From positions 806,001 through 870,000 of the forward strand of contig CADCXC010000010.1 in NCBI GenBank assembly GCA_902806595.1: DNA of 64,000 nucleotides, read 5' to 3'. This document shows, piece by piece, positions 13,001 to 26,800 of this stretch. Made by a program: the position numbers and the translations under genes. Each line of letters starts with the position of its first letter. Within the stretch, counting starts at the first letter, position 1. The notes below the pieces were generated by a model. That model was given only the letters and a program-made list of their open reading frames with translations, did not search any database and had not been told where the DNA came from. The DNA is from Pyrenopolyporus hunteri. Taxonomy: Eukaryota > Ascomycota > Sordariomycetes > Xylariales > Hypoxylaceae.

Positions 13001-15789
13001 GGGCGGCTTGGACATTGGTCGTTTTAACCCCATTACGTGAGTTGCGTATGTAGATGCTACCGCAGCATGTATGCAAGTGCGTGAAATGTGTAGGTGAGGT
13101 ATATGTAGGTGTGAGTGCCTGTAAGGTAGTAGGTAGGTAGCGTAGCTGTGCACCTTGCAGCCCTATTCCCTCTTCCCCCCAGGAACGCATATATACAGCA
13201 TGATTTGCCATGCTCCCATGCTCCAATGCAGGTATATAGGCACGTAGGAACGTATGTAGGTATATACCTACGTAAGGTAGGTCACTTACTATTATCATTA
13301 TGAGTATTATTGCAGCCTCGGCGGCTATTGACTCGCTGCGACAACCCTACCCTGACTGCTTCGAGTACCGTAGGCACAGCTGGTATGGGAGCCGCTCGCG
13401 GTATTTGACATCTGATGCGCTTCCTTTCTCCTTAATATGTGCGTTTCATACTATATCGGCTCTGTTAATGGTCATCAATGCTGACCTACCATACCTTGCC
13501 TACCGCCTGGCAAAGGACTCTGCATGCTATGCTAGAGGGTGGCGTACCTATCGTGTGACGGTTACTGCGGTTTTCAGAGCCTTCAGCAGCGCCTAATCCG
13601 AGACGGTGACAGGTGGAGGGCCCTTCTCGCGAAGCGTCTCACGGCGAACGCCTACTAGTCCTTCAGCACGGCAGACGCCGGTAGTTTTCCTGTCGCAGTC
13701 CTGCGTGCACGATAATAGGCCAGGGAAGTTTTCAAAAGGCTCCGAGTTTTATAAGCGTCTGCGCTCATCTGGTAACATGTTGCGATTCCCGGTCGAATAG
13801 ATTCTTCGTCCTTGTAGGATCTAGGCAATGAAGCTCCTTGGCCCAGGTGCGCTAATGTGAAGCTAGGTGATGTACGAGAACGGCGCCGAGCAATCCACGA
13901 GACGGTACATGGTATTGAGGCGCGGTATTGGCCCGCACCACAGGGTCCACGGGAACTCTCGAATCCTGCGGGCCACTGGAGCTACCTGGCGATCGATCTT
14001 TTAAGTACCAGACTGATTAACAACCCATAATATATTGTATGTATTGTGCCTACCTACCTACCTGCGTATTAGGTATATATCCAACCGAGGATTTGCAAAG
14101 GGGAGGTTAAGGAGATGGATGGCAGGTAAGATCTATTTCCCAGTTTGATGAATCGAAATTGTGTCGTTGAAAGAGTTTTACTACGCAAGTGTTTTTAGCA
14201 TAGAACCGGTTCCCTCCACTTTTATACTCTTTTTATACATTTTATACTCTAGGTAGTTATACTCAAATATTGTAAATTGTGAATCATAGAATCATACGAC
14301 TCCCACCGCGTATTTATGTACTTACCTATAAAACTTGGCGACTGTTTCGTATACCTGTCTCGTATACTTCGTATATATAAGTACCTACCTTCTATACTAT
14401 ATGGAGGCAGGTACCTACGTATAGTAGGTAGGTAGAGGGTTTACGCAGGTAGCTGGGTACATATAGTCTTCCGAATGGGCGTTAAGTAAGGTTCTTACAA
14501 ATCCCGATAGGGTTACACAATTATCAAAAGGAAAGACAGAGCTACATGTACCTAATGCTTGTATATACCTAGGTACGTATGGAGGTAACCAAGGTACCGT
14601 GCTAGCTGCCTGCCCTGCCTGCCTAACGCAGCAAAGCCCATGTAGGTCAGTCGAGTATATCGTAGGTACGTAATCTGTAAGCGGGCTCATTTGGGGCCGG
14701 CAGGAACCACGCGAGGACAAGGAAGGCGAAGAAGGGTAGCAGGGAGGGCAAGGGGGGTTCTGCCAAAAGGAACCGGTCCCCTCCCTCTTCTCTACCACAC
14801 CCCCAATTCGGCCCCTCTCGACTCCACGGCCAGCATTGGTACCAAGCCAGAACTGGCACGCAACCAGTACATGTACGCACAGCGCAGGAGACAAAAGTAC
14901 CTCCTAGGTATGCATGCCTAGAGGTACATGTATACAAGCATATGCTTCAAGCGTGCCATCCAATGGGCCCCATTCTTTCGCCTGGAGTCCTTCCGCTGGA
15001 ACTCATGGTGAGGCATGGTTATCCCCTCATCTAACCTGAATACCGGGTCTCTACTATACTTCTAGTAGTACTTATGTAGGTAGGTATTGTACAGTACAGT
15101 ACAGGACCTATCTCCCCTTAGAAGAAGGGGGAAAAAAGAAACGAGGAAAAAAAGAGAGAGAGAGGGACCTTTTCCCTATGGGGGCCCACCGCACATCCAC
15201 CACGTCCACTACGCCAACTTACGCCCACTTGCGCCCACTACACCAATTATACCCATTTTACATACATGAATTACACCCATCAATAACCCGCTGCCATACA
15301 CGCACCCACCACTCGGCCATCCGTGACCTGACCCGCCTCTCTCCCACAGCGCGTACCGCAGTACGGTGCCATACACCCTTATCCTTACATCCTTACACTT
15401 ACATAGTTCCTTACATGGTCATAGTAAACGTCCCTCTTACGGCTTGCTGATATTTCTCGAATATTGTTGACGCTGCCTGTCGCGCAAGTTTCGATCCTTT
15501 AGCCTCTCCCTCTCCCCCTCTCTCTGCCTCTGCCTCTGCCTCTGTTTCTCTATACCCTGCCTTGACCCATTTCCTGCCTTTTGCTTTTTCTCACAGTAAC
15601 CAACCGCTTGCGCTGGCGCTCATCCTACGTCCGTACGCGGTTCTGACGATCGACGAGCGGCGGCGAATCGACCCCATCCGTTGTCCGGACGAACCAATGG
15701 TCAATTCTTAAAACCCGGGAGGATCAAAAGTCAGTTGGACCCGGCCGTCGAGGGTTCCGTACCCGCCGAAGAGGCGAAGCAAGCAAGCC
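10061..15789. other. 5.7-kb gene-poor stretch
   Basis: No gene I can defend. Repeats include TACCTACC runs near 10740, 13130, 14049-14063 and 14400, a purine-rich block at 12760-12795, an AG-rich block at 15130-15170 and a CT-rich block at 15500-15550. TAGGTACC-type motifs are frequent. The longest open frame (11501-12088, +) lacks an ATG at its head and includes translated repeat. The right end is the probable promoter and leader of the Zn2Cys6 gene. Confidence 0.5.
14049..14063. repeat. CCTA tetranucleotide repeat
   Basis: CCTACCTACCTACCT, the complement of the TAGG repeat seen at 6687 and elsewhere. Confidence 0.9.
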
Positions 15790-18700
15790 ATGTCGAACAA
15801 CGACCAGTCCGTTCGGAGGCTGCTGCCCCAGAGCTCCAACTCCTCCTTGAACTCGTTTTCGTTTGCGCCACCGACGTATCAGCCTCCGAGAGAGACTCAG
15901 AAGAGTGCGCTCCATGAAAACGCTCCGTATCCAACCATCGTCCATTGTTCTAACCGGTGAATCTGTAGATTATGTCTTCGTAGACGAGCATAACCGGCAT
16001 AAACGATTGAAGGGTATGGACGACGCCGCATGCTGACATCATGATGGAAGAATCGCAAGCTAACGGGACCGCGATCTATTAGTAATGAGGGCCTGCGAGG
16101 GTTGTAGGAGGAGAAAAATTAAATGCGATGCTGCGACCACAAATACATGGCCATGTTCGGCCTGCATCCGACTGAAGCTCCACTGTGTGCGGCCCAATGG
16201 CCAGTACGAGGGCTCACCGACCGAAGGCCAGGCCTACGAGGCAGGACGGTCGGAATATGATGTCGCGCCCGGCCAGGATAGCTTTAGACCTATGCCCATG
16301 CAGCAGCAGCCGGGGCAGTCCATGATGGCCGGCCAGCCCAAGCCCGCCATGTACCCGACGCCCAGCCCTTATCCCGAACATCAGGGCGTATACCCTCCGA
16401 TACCGTACGGAGACCCGCCGCCGCCACCCCCTCATCAGCTCCAGTATGCCACAATCCCTTCTCAAGTAGGTGTTGTAGACCAGTCATACGCGTCCACTAG
16501 CGTATTCCCAACGCCGCCGATGCATCAGCATTCTGCGCACTCGGAACCATCTCCCGAATCTTACAACCAAGACCAGTATGGGCAGCAAGATCTCGCAGAT
16601 ATCCTAGGAGCCCTCAAGGTCGACGAGGCGGGCACGGGTTGGTTTCCGCTCTCTAATCTAGCAATGCGTTGATACTAACGATTTCAAGCACCGTACCTGA
16701 ATAACAAGATGGCCCTTTCGGGACTGGAAGAGGAGCCCGCCGTCGAAGACGTAGATGACTATAAGAGTATACTGCCACCAATGCCATCGGGCCCCGGTTT
16801 GAAGATACGCATACCCCCGGAATTAATGCCGGACGACGCAACTATCTTGAACTATTTTGATCTTTACTTCACTAACGTACATCCCTATGTTCCGGTGTTG
16901 AACAAGACGCAGCTATATCACCAGTGGCACACGAATCGAGAGTCGATTTCTCCCTTATTATTAGAAGCGATTTTCGCGGTGGCCGGACGACTCGCTGACG
17001 AGCCGGCCATGGGGCAGCAATGGATCGCTCTCGCTTCGAGTAAAGACTCCAAATCATCCCTATACCAGGCTTCGAGCTGACATGATGTAGAACACGCCGA
17101 TTCGTTCATGGATGTGCCGCGCTTGAGCACCCTTCAAGCTCTACTGATTATCTTGAAGGCGAGGGAAGCTTCGCCGAAGCGTGGATATTATTATCGGTCT
17201 TGGATGTCGATTGTACATTGCGTCGCAATGGCGAAAGACCTCGGGCTCGATGAGCATATGGATATTCACAAAGCCGGTAAATCCTGCGGTTCCTCTCACG
17301 CCGAATGCTTCACCAAGAGCCGTATATGGCAAACGATCTTTGTATGCGAGACTATGATAGCCGCTCCCCAGGGTGAGTCGAGCCAGCTCCTCGATCCTTT
17401 TCTCCTGACGGTTCTAAATATAGTCTAGGGCGGCAAGACCTCTCGGTAGATCCCGAGTCCGTCGACTTCAACGTTCCAAGGCTTATGCCCGGCTGCGACG
17501 AGATGGAATATGATGCTAGTCGAAGTTTTGTTTATCTAGCTCGCGTCGCCCGAAACCTCAACCTGGTGAACGCCACCTACGCCAAGATCAAGAAGAAGAA
17601 GGATTGGGGCATCGACCCCGAGTTGGTTCGACTTAATCCGACCATAACGGGCTGGCTTGCCGAACTCCCGCCCGATTTGCGTATCTCGTTCCCGTCGGAC
17701 GGGTCACCGCCGTGGCTCCCGTCTCATTTTATTGGAAATATGCATTCTTATTATTACTTGAGCATCATAATTCTCCACAGGCCGCAGCTGTCTTTCTTGG
17801 AGCCGATGGGCGCCGACGGGCAGTGGAAAAGGCATATGCTTCTCTGCTACTCGTCCGCCAAGGCCCTGTGTCGAATTCAAGAATCGATGCTACAGTCCTT
17901 CGGTCTGAGCGGGCTCCAATGCATGCAGCGGGGCATCAGCTTTACCATATATGCTATTCTTTCCTGCATCGTCCTCCATCTTGTGCGTTTCTACGTGTTT
18001 TTACTTCCTTTTCCCTTTCCTTATCTTTCGGCTAGCGGCGAGGGAAAGCAAATTCTAACGATGGCGTATATAGGTCGCGCTGACTTCTCCTGATCCGGAA
18101 CTTAACGGCGACGCGCGGGATTTTTTTACGAGGCATATGCGAATTTTGGAGAAAACAATGCACTCCTGGCCACTGCCTGAGATGATAAAGCAAATCGACG
18201 CCGTAAGAGAGGCTTTCTCCGCTGACGTTAGGAAACCGTTTGTTCTGAAACCGACGTTTCCTTATGGGAGCCCGCATCCTAGCAGCCACTCGAGCCCGCC
18301 TACGGCGAACACGTTTAAGCCTCCAATGCTGCAGACGAGCTCGTTGGACCATGGTATGGACCCGCAGACTGGTCAGCACTCGCAAGTTAGTTATGCCAAC
18401 CATCCTATCACACCCATCTCCGTTGGTTCCGCGGACACCAAGAGTGACTCTCCTTCTGCACAGTCGCTCTCCATGATGAACCCCGGGCAGAGCACGCACG
18501 CCTCGACGCTCTCAGGAGGGATGTCACTAGGAGACCATCCCACGTGGAATCCTTCGCGTATATTTGAGTGAGTACCAGTATCTAATCTTCCCCATGTGGC
18601 GTACTTGAGCTCGAACTAACGGTGGCATTGCTGCAGCCAATGGAACACGACTTTCGGTACGCAGCAAATCCAATCTATGCAAACTTCGGTGGCTCCACAG

Positions 18701-18958
18701 TCCAATTCTCTAAGTGTTCCTTCATCTTCAGGTGCCCCCGAAGTTCCGACGTCCCAGGACATGCAGCTGGCAGGCTCGTCTCTACCGGCCGTGACGCAAC
18801 CCATGCCTCACCAGCAGTATTCGGCTCCCCCTGTGCAAGCCTTCGTCACTCCAGCCATGTGGCAAGAGTCGGTGGCCAGCGTCTACGAGGGTGGCATTAA
18901 GCGACATTGGGATTACGACAACGGTACTTCGATCTCCGAGCCGGTGAAGCGCCGCTGA
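15790..18958 (+). CDS. Zn2Cys6 transcription factor with fungal-specific MHR domain, 8 exons
   Basis: Nuclear DNA-binding regulator of the Gal4-type binuclear zinc class; its target genes are unknown. Exons: 15790-15904, 15969-16013, 16083-16637, 16689-17039, 17091-17372, 17429-17982, 18074-18567, 18637-18958, giving 905 residues. The zinc cluster is at residues 58-88 with spacing C-x2-C-x6-C-x9-C-x2-C-x6-C (CEGCRRRKIKC, then CSACIRLKLHC). Just before it, the 45-nt second exon encodes YVFVDEHNRHKRLK, which runs straight into the cluster. A Pro/Gln-rich linker follows (~90-190). The fungal-specific transcription factor domain (PF04082-like) spans roughly 240-560, with LNYFDLYFTNVHPYVPVLNK and SIVHCVAMAKDLGLD. 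The C-terminal ~300 residues are Ser/Gln/Pro-rich and end in a basic VKRR. Two donors are weak (GTGCGC at 15905, GTTGGT at 16638), but frame and family sequence require them. I recognise the family and not a specific named regulator. Confidence 0.9.
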
Positions 18959-21900
18959 GCAGGCTATATGCTGTACTGATGAGCACCCCTCAGATACTAC
19001 CTTCTTTCTTCGGAACGTGATCGGTGCCTGGGAACCACCAGCGATCATTGTGGGAAGTTAAATCGGTGATATTCTACGGCAATGCGCCAACAATACCACT
19101 ATACTTTTGCTCATCCATGAACCATCAAATATCCATAGATTTCATCTACTTTCATTATGACATATAGCAGGGGTTACGGACTAAAGTGGTTCAAAGCTCG
19201 GATACGACGAGAGGTCGAAAGGGTAGCCAAGGAGGCAGTGTTTGATATGAGAAAAACCTAGCTACGACGGCTTAAGGGGAATGTTCGATGTACGAGTTAT
19301 ACAAAACGTGGCGACGTGTTCATGATTTGGAGATCCAGGTTCATGGGTAGCGTCAGAGTAGCCGAGCCATGGCGATTTAGCTTCTGCTGGAAAAGGAAAA
19401 CGGCAATTCTTCGAAACTTGGCGAGGCGTTTCAAGGTAGCATTCGGGACGCGACCCACGAGGCAAAGATAAGGCTTATTATCTTTGATGTTTCTAATAGG
19501 GGGAGGAGCTGCCTTTTGTATAATAGGATCTGCATGGCGACGGGCGGGTGGTTCTGTTTTACTAAGATATACATGATACCACGGGATTTTTTCGTCAGAA
19601 GAATGGGTTGGGCTAAAGGGGGGCAAGAGAAAAAAAAATTACCTACGCGCTACACGCTTATGTAGTAGCAGGACGGGCAACGCAGTACGAATAAAAAAAT
19701 GAGGTGTTTCTACTCGCCTTCGAGAGGCGAGTTATAGACAATTGCGAATCCGGGAAACTAGAACTCGTGGGAACGTTATAGTGGTCTGTTTTCACGCCAC
19801 CGCATAACCATAACCCTAAGAGGGAGGACATCGAGATTAAGGGGAGAGCCCTCGCCATAGGCTTGGTCTAATCAACTCATAGACGCATAACTAAAACACA
19901 GTTAAACTCGGGACCGCCTCGAGACCCTAGTTTCAGACTCACGGACCTCGAGAGGGCTAACATTCAGCTTTCTTGACCGGGTAAGCGAGCAGGGCTTGGT
20001 TCGATTAGTCCCGCAAGCTAGTAATGCGGTGGATGTGAATCGACGTCGGCTATGCATGTAGGGCCCTGCGGTAACTCAACCCACGGGTGGGATGTTGGTT
20101 GAATTTAGTAATAGTATTGAGGACGTACATACGATTTCCTATACACCACTGCAATACCCGCCTGCTTGCCAACACCAAGGTTGAGATATATGACCAGATA
20201 TGGATAGGTACGTATGTCCCCGGACCGAGCACGGAGTTGTAGTTGTGCCGAGGCGAATTCGTTTCGGATACTAAAGAAGATGAACTTGCTTGCTTCCATC
20301 ACAACCCACCCCTCTACGTAGTGCCTGGTTTCGGTGGTAGAGAAGGCAGCCCAAGCGGGAGTAGGCCAATTAGCTTTATGGTTGGGTTGCCTTGTCGAGA
20401 TTATAGTCTGGTTTTAGTGTGCCGTATGAAGCAGGTCAATAGATAATACACACGCACACCTATACATATAAGCGTATATACCTGTCGTTGATCTCCCTAA
20501 TGGCTAGCTACCTAGGTATCTATAGATATATCTGCCCATTTGTCTCCTTGATTTGTCTCCTTGCATACCGCGACCTTTCTTCTAGAAGAAGCTAAGAACT
20601 TCTGCACTTACGCTAGGCATTTAGCTAGCCCACCCTAGTCGGCGAATATACCTGGGCACGCCTTACTATAGTATAAACGTGCTATCATATGAGAATACAT
20701 ATAAGTAAACTAGCAAAGTCTCGACGGTACTGAACGATGTCGTTTACACACGCCATCCACGCACACATACACACACCGTCCCCTCTACCAATGAGCCAAC
20801 CAACACATCCACCAATCGGGACCATCCGAGACAACGTCTTAACCGCTGCCGCAACCTACTACATGTGCTGTTTGCTCGTCGGTGTGTCGCACATATAATT
20901 CTGCCTACAGTTAGTTGGCCTTCTCCATAGATATCCAAGCAGCTCGGCTAGGCGACTTCTAGATCTGGTAAGTACCATACGATATGACCGTTGACAATTG
21001 CGGCTCGCTCCCCCTCCTGTCATCATTCATCCCCTTACTTGGCCCGACTCATCACGATTTACATACCTACCTACGTACACCACATAAACATTATGGCAGC
21101 ATCAGCATACATAAAAATAGTTGGTTTACACAAGGTGGGTGTCATATGTAATGTTACATCCCCCGGTCCCGAGACCCCCGTACGCCACTACCTTACCTAC
21201 CGTACCTACGAACTTACACTCATACCTACATGGATGTATTTACCTATCTACCGGCCTGCTCTCCACGACGACGAAAGCCGACCGTGGGTGTTATGTAGGT
21301 AGCTTGTGTATATACACATGCATACATGTAACAGCTCCCGTTGGACCGGGTGTTCATTGGCCGGTCTAATCCCGTCGGGTCTGGGGGATTCATGTTTCTG
21401 TCCCATATCATACATACCATACCCGGACTCTGTAGGTTCGTAAGGACATGAATGGACGAGCCGGAGGCGGTGGTTGTTTGGTAAGCGTGTTGGTTCTGCA
21501 CTCAAACGTACATACATATGTACATACTACAGACAGACACACGCACCTATCTACGCACGTACGTGCCTATACGTCAATCACATATGGGTAGGCGTAGGTC
21601 CCTACATATCTGCCACTTACTAGGCTACAATACATACATACAGAAGCAAACAGGAGATCATACGAACCGAACCCACCCGAGCCAAATTAAGCCAGACACA
21701 ATTAAAACGACGCCAAACCGAACCCATGGAGAAATCCATAAGCACTTAGGTGCATACCCAGGTAATGGGTCGGGCCGGGGTACCTAGACGACGCATTACA
21801 TACACACAGACACAGACACACACATATACTGATATTCATACCATCAATATTATGTACCACACTGCAAGCGTATATGTAATATGTATATCGAGGAAGTATA

Positions 21901-23879
21901 CCTACCTACCGACTTACATATACCCAGTCCAAATAGGGGCAACATGGCGGAGAACCCTTGCGTCAGCATATCACATGCTTTTCCCCAAATCCCCAAACCC
22001 CCATTCCTTACGGGCGGCAGGCAAAGCAAGCAAGCAAGCACTTAATCAATCAAACAAATGGCCCGCTCCCGACGCCGACCGCCGACGCGGGGTCTCCACT
22101 GTTTCCCCCCCGGGGTCCCCCTTCAGCTGAAGATAGATACCTAGGGGCCCATGCGGCACCTCGTCCAGCCTGGGATGTATAACATGGCGGCGGTATTATG
22201 TATGTCCGATAGATTAACGCAGCAAAATACAACATACGGCGTTTCTATGCGTCGATCTGGGTGCTGGATGTCAGAGTTGAGTTGAGTTGAGCCGAGCGAG
22301 TTTTCTAAAGATAGAAAACATAAATAAATAAATATGTAGGTAGGTAGGTAAATATATAGATCCTTAAATCCATGAATCCGTGAATCCATATGTGCGCTTA
22401 TATACATGTACATACATGTAAATAAGTACCTAGGTAGGTACCCGTCAGTAGGCATTGTGCAACCACACCGCGAACAATAGGTGCCTAGGTACCTATCTAC
22501 CTAGATATCGCACGCGCATTAACCCCGAAGCGCGATGTTTAATCTCCGGGGATAACGAGCAGTGCGGTAGGTACCTATAAAAGTACCTAGCTTATGAACA
22601 TACCCCTAGGTAGATACCTACCTAGGTACCTATGTCGGGCGGTGGGTACGGATCGACCACTCCCGTGCGCCAAAGTCCGCCCTGCCGCCGCCCCCCTTAC
22701 GAGCGCACGTGGTGGACGACGCCGTATGGATATACATACCCTATGTACATAGGATTAGGTAAGGTATGTGCGGCGCGGTGAGGTGAGGTGAGGTGAGGTA
22801 AAAGACAGACATACATAAAACCAACAACATAGGTATATAATAATACCTGGGTAGGTATGATATACCTATCTGCCGCGATCAAGACCCGGGCCGTATGAAG
22901 GATCCCGGATTCCGTGACCCCTTAGTAGGTACCTACATACAAGTAAGGGTAAGGAGGTAGGTAGGCACCTAACTCGCTACATAGGCTGCTATACGCTCTA
23001 CACCGAAGCGAGAGTAGGCCTTATGTACACGTTATGTAAGTAATCCGGGACACGCTCTCGCGGCTCTAATTGGCCGGAGTTTACTGGCGTTCTTCCCGAG
23101 GAAGCGTGCCGAACAACCTATACACACATACTTCATAAGCTGTCCATTGCCCAGTACGTGCGTCGACGAACGGGTGGAAGTAAGACTCCAAGAACAACGA
23201 ACGACACGCAAGATCCTCAAGACCTGCATTCTGAAGAGATTAGCACCAGGTCTTCTAGGACCCGTATCTGCGAGGTAGGTAGGTCAGTAGACAATCAACT
23301 GCTCGCCTCAAGACGACGGGAACAAACGTCCGTCATATCAAAGTAAAAGTCATACAGTTGGTATTAGAACTACCTAGACACAGGGTCTGGTATTACCATA
23401 TCTTCACAAAGAACATAATACACATGCGCGCACATACATGCGCACATTACACACATACAACAAACAGTAATCATCCTTCGGCAACATGGGATCTAGTACG
23501 CATTAAGTACCGTAGGCACGTAACGCAACGCAAACGAGACTAGACGCCGCCGCAAAGAACTACCTAGAATAGGTAATAATTACAGTCGCAAACCCCTTTC
23601 CCTAAACGCCTCTCCTGTCTTTGCCAGAGCCGAGCTGCCCCCTGAGCTCGGTCTCGAATCCATGATTTCCCCTGTGTGATAAAAGAACGAACGAACAGCC
23701 CCCCGTAACGCAATTTCCGTCTGCGTGGAGTTTTACTTTGCCATGCCGTGCTGCCCAAACGCCGAGTAGTGCCGATAACGTTAATCGATCAATCAATGCC
23801 ATGCGGTACCATGCGATGCAATGTGATAATGTAATCATGTGAGAGGACGGAACGTAAACCTCTCGTCTAATTGCCCAAC
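18959..23879. other. 4.9-kb gene-poor stretch rich in microsatellites
   Basis: No gene supported. The 20.4-23.4 kb part is dominated by ACATACATAC, TACCTACC and TAGGTACCTA motifs, with a (GTAGG) run at 22336-22350 and a (GGTGA)4 array at 22777-22800. Open frames here translate these repeats. Polyadenylation regions of both flanking convergent genes must lie at the two ends. Confidence 0.5.
22777..22800. repeat. (GGTGA)4 microsatellite
   Basis: Four GGTGA pentamers followed by GGTA, within a longer stretch of TAGGTA-like sequence. Confidence 0.9.
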
Positions 23880-26800
23880 TTAGTTCCACGCCTTGGAAAG
23901 CGGGCTGGCGACCTTGGGCGCAAACTGCAGGCTCTTGCGTCGAGCCGCCATCAGTCGCATCAGGATACCCTGGTCCTTCTCCTTCTTAAGTACGCCTTCA
24001 CCGAGATCCGCAAATGTGGTCTTCTTCGGCGGGCAAGTTCGCATGAGCAGCTGCTCTTTCTCCGGCGAATAGCCACCGTCTTCCGTGTTGGGAGTGTCGG
24101 GAGTAATGTCCATCGCATATTTCGCGACGGCTTCCGGAGCCGGTGTCTTAGGGACGGGGGTGAGCATGCCTATGTTGTCCCAATCGTTCTCACCAGGTGC
24201 GTCCTCATCATCGTCATAGTCGGATGGGGTGCGCATCCAGGCGGTGCTATCTCGACGGCTTATGTGGTTGTTCGGGACGGTCTGGCACTCTCGGGGTTGT
24301 CCAGACGTGTTCTTCATCGGAGTCACAAGCGTACCGTTCATGTTGGTAAGCGCCTTGGGCTCCATACTCTTTCGGCGGTTACGTCCGCCACGAGGCACTA
24401 GGGAGGTATCGATATAGTAGGGTGCCTCCTCAAGCCACTCATTCTCTCGCTCGCAACTAGAAGTGGAATTAGCATGTTGGCCACAGCATATTGGTAACTG
24501 TTAACTTACTCCAAGACCCAGCCGACACCGACGCACTGCACGACGCCGTTGCTCTCTCTGACCTTCTCCAATGTTCGCTTGCCTCCGTCCTTATACACGA
24601 CATGGGTGATTCCCACCTTAGACGCCGTTCCGTCGGCGTTGCTGGGACCGGACGGGTTCCAGGGCCAGCTCTTGACACAGCGAGCACCCATTTGCGTAAG
24701 CAGCTCGACGAAGACAGTGCTTGCATCGGCACCATCGCTCGTGTGGACATCTACAAATACAACCGCTCCTCGGAGTAGAGAGTTGTTTAGGTCTCGGCGA
24801 GGAGTACGAGCAGGAGTACCCATCGAAGACCAGATATCAGCCTTCGCAGGAGTCACTGGGGGATATGCAGGCTCGCCAGTTTCGTCATCAACGTCCATCA
24901 TCGACGAGTCTTTCATAGGGGAATACGAAATGACCGTGGCGCTCCTAAAGTGACCAACCGGGCGGCTGGTAGCCGATTTTGAAACACTGGCGCTGCGCTT
25001 CTTCAAATATGGGGAAAGGGAATCGTCGGCCGGCTTCAGCGGCACCTTTGAGACCGTGTGGAAAGACCTAGTTGTCGCCGGTCGAGCCGGAGTGACCGGG
25101 TCGGGGCGGCGTACACCGCCGTTGTTGCTCAGGAGAGCTGGATCGATGGGAACAGCGTTCTCGTCGCCGTATTCCTGGCTGGCATCCGAGATAGAATCAT
25201 CATGGACTTGGTTGTCCTTCGTCTCATCGACCTCGGGAATTTCCATCAGCGACATCTCATTTGCCTCAGCGGCAAGTTGCATGTCCTCGGTGGTAAAAGG
25301 GATGTCATCGAACTCAGGCTCATCGTACTTAGCAGCAATATCGGCCTCTAGGGCGGCCTCAATCGCAGCCTGGGTCTCCATTTCAGCGCGGATCTTCATC
25401 TCTTCATCGAAGAAGCTTCGAGTTGGCGTAGACTCAGCCGGTGCGGTATCATGCTCCTTAAGCAAAGAGAACCCCTCATCCTTAAATTCAGGGGAGACCG
25501 TTTGCGCGTCGTTGCTAGCCTTAGACGGGCTCGAGACATTGGGCTGGCTGCCTAGAGGAGTGAAAGCAAACCTGGGCGCCTTGAGGGATCGGATGGCACG
25601 ACTTGCGGCCTTCACGGCGCTCGACGGCATTCCACGCGGGGCTTTGGAAGTGCTAGGCGTGGGTGTCGAAGGAACACCCCCGAAATTCATGGTGCTGTCG
25701 TCCTGGAACTTAGAGAGCAACTTTTCGCTCAATGCAAGTTCATCCTCGGAGTCGGACATGTCGTGATCCTCGAGCTCCTTAGCTCGTAGTCCAGAAGCTG
25801 GAGTGGTGACCTGCTTAGGAGGGGATTGCGGCGGTGTGGATGGGGCCTCGGTGGGCGCTTCCTCTTCCTTAGTCTCAGGCTGGTCGACGTCCATAGGGTC
25901 ACCAGCTAACTTTTCACCTTCACCTTCACCCTCGCCCTCAGCCTGGATTGCTGTATCCGTGTGAATGTTGACGGACTCAGTTGCGACGGGCTCCGGTTGG
26001 CCCATGTCTACCTCCTTAGGCGGGAGCGGATTGTCCCGGAGGGCTGGATCCGCATGTCGAGGTAGGACGGCGGATAGACGGCCAGGAAACGTGAGCTGGG
26101 TCGGGGACTCGAGCTTAGCCTCATTCTCTTCCTCCTTCTCGTCTTGTGTGGGCTGATGCTCAGGCTCTACGGTTTCCGGCTCCTCAACAGCCTGTTGCTC
26201 TTCCTCAACGGGCTCAACAGGTACATTCTCCTCGACGGGAGAAGCCTTCGGTGCGAACAATCGGCTGGAAACGTCTTCGAGAGATTTCATAGAAGATCCC
26301 TGCAACTTGAAAGGCGACGCGGGGCGCTTCGCCGGCGACTGGAGCAGGGACATCTTGACAGGAGAGCGAGCGGTGTCGCCAGACTCCTGGGAGGGGGGTT
26401 GAAGTGCCTTGATAGGCAACTGAGGCCGCTTCGCCGGCGATTGAAGGGCCAAGTTCTTAGACGAAGACGATGTGGTCGTCTCATCATTCTTGGAGGATAG
26501 GATTAATGATGGGATAGCCTCCACCTTCTTAGCGGGAGACTTCATCGTATCCTTCCAAGGAGAAGAGGGCGGTCTGCGTGCCGGACTGCCAAACACCGAG
26601 GAGCTGGTGGGCTCCGGGGCCTCCGGAACATCGTCTTCTGCTTCAGTAGTCGAGGGCTGAAGTTCAGGCTTCTTGGCCATGGTGGGCGGCTTCACAGGGC
26701 TCTTCATCAACGGCTTCAGAGGAGTCTTCTCCAAAGTAGCCAGCTCATCATCCGAATCAACGTCTCGAGACAGCGTTCGGTTCTGCGCATCCTTCTTAGG

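Noticed and set aside
14415..14894. Open frame of 159 codons on the minus strand
   Set aside because: Overlaps other frames of similar length on both strands, translates TAGGTA repeats, and has no domain.
20400..23400. CRISPR-like or ordered spaced repeats
   Set aside because: Repeats are simple tetranucleotides and palindromes without fixed-length spacers; the organism is a fungus.
25056..25766. 236-codon plus-strand frame inside the BRCT gene
   Set aside because: Mirror of the low-complexity Ser/Ala coding sequence on the minus strand; antisense shadow.
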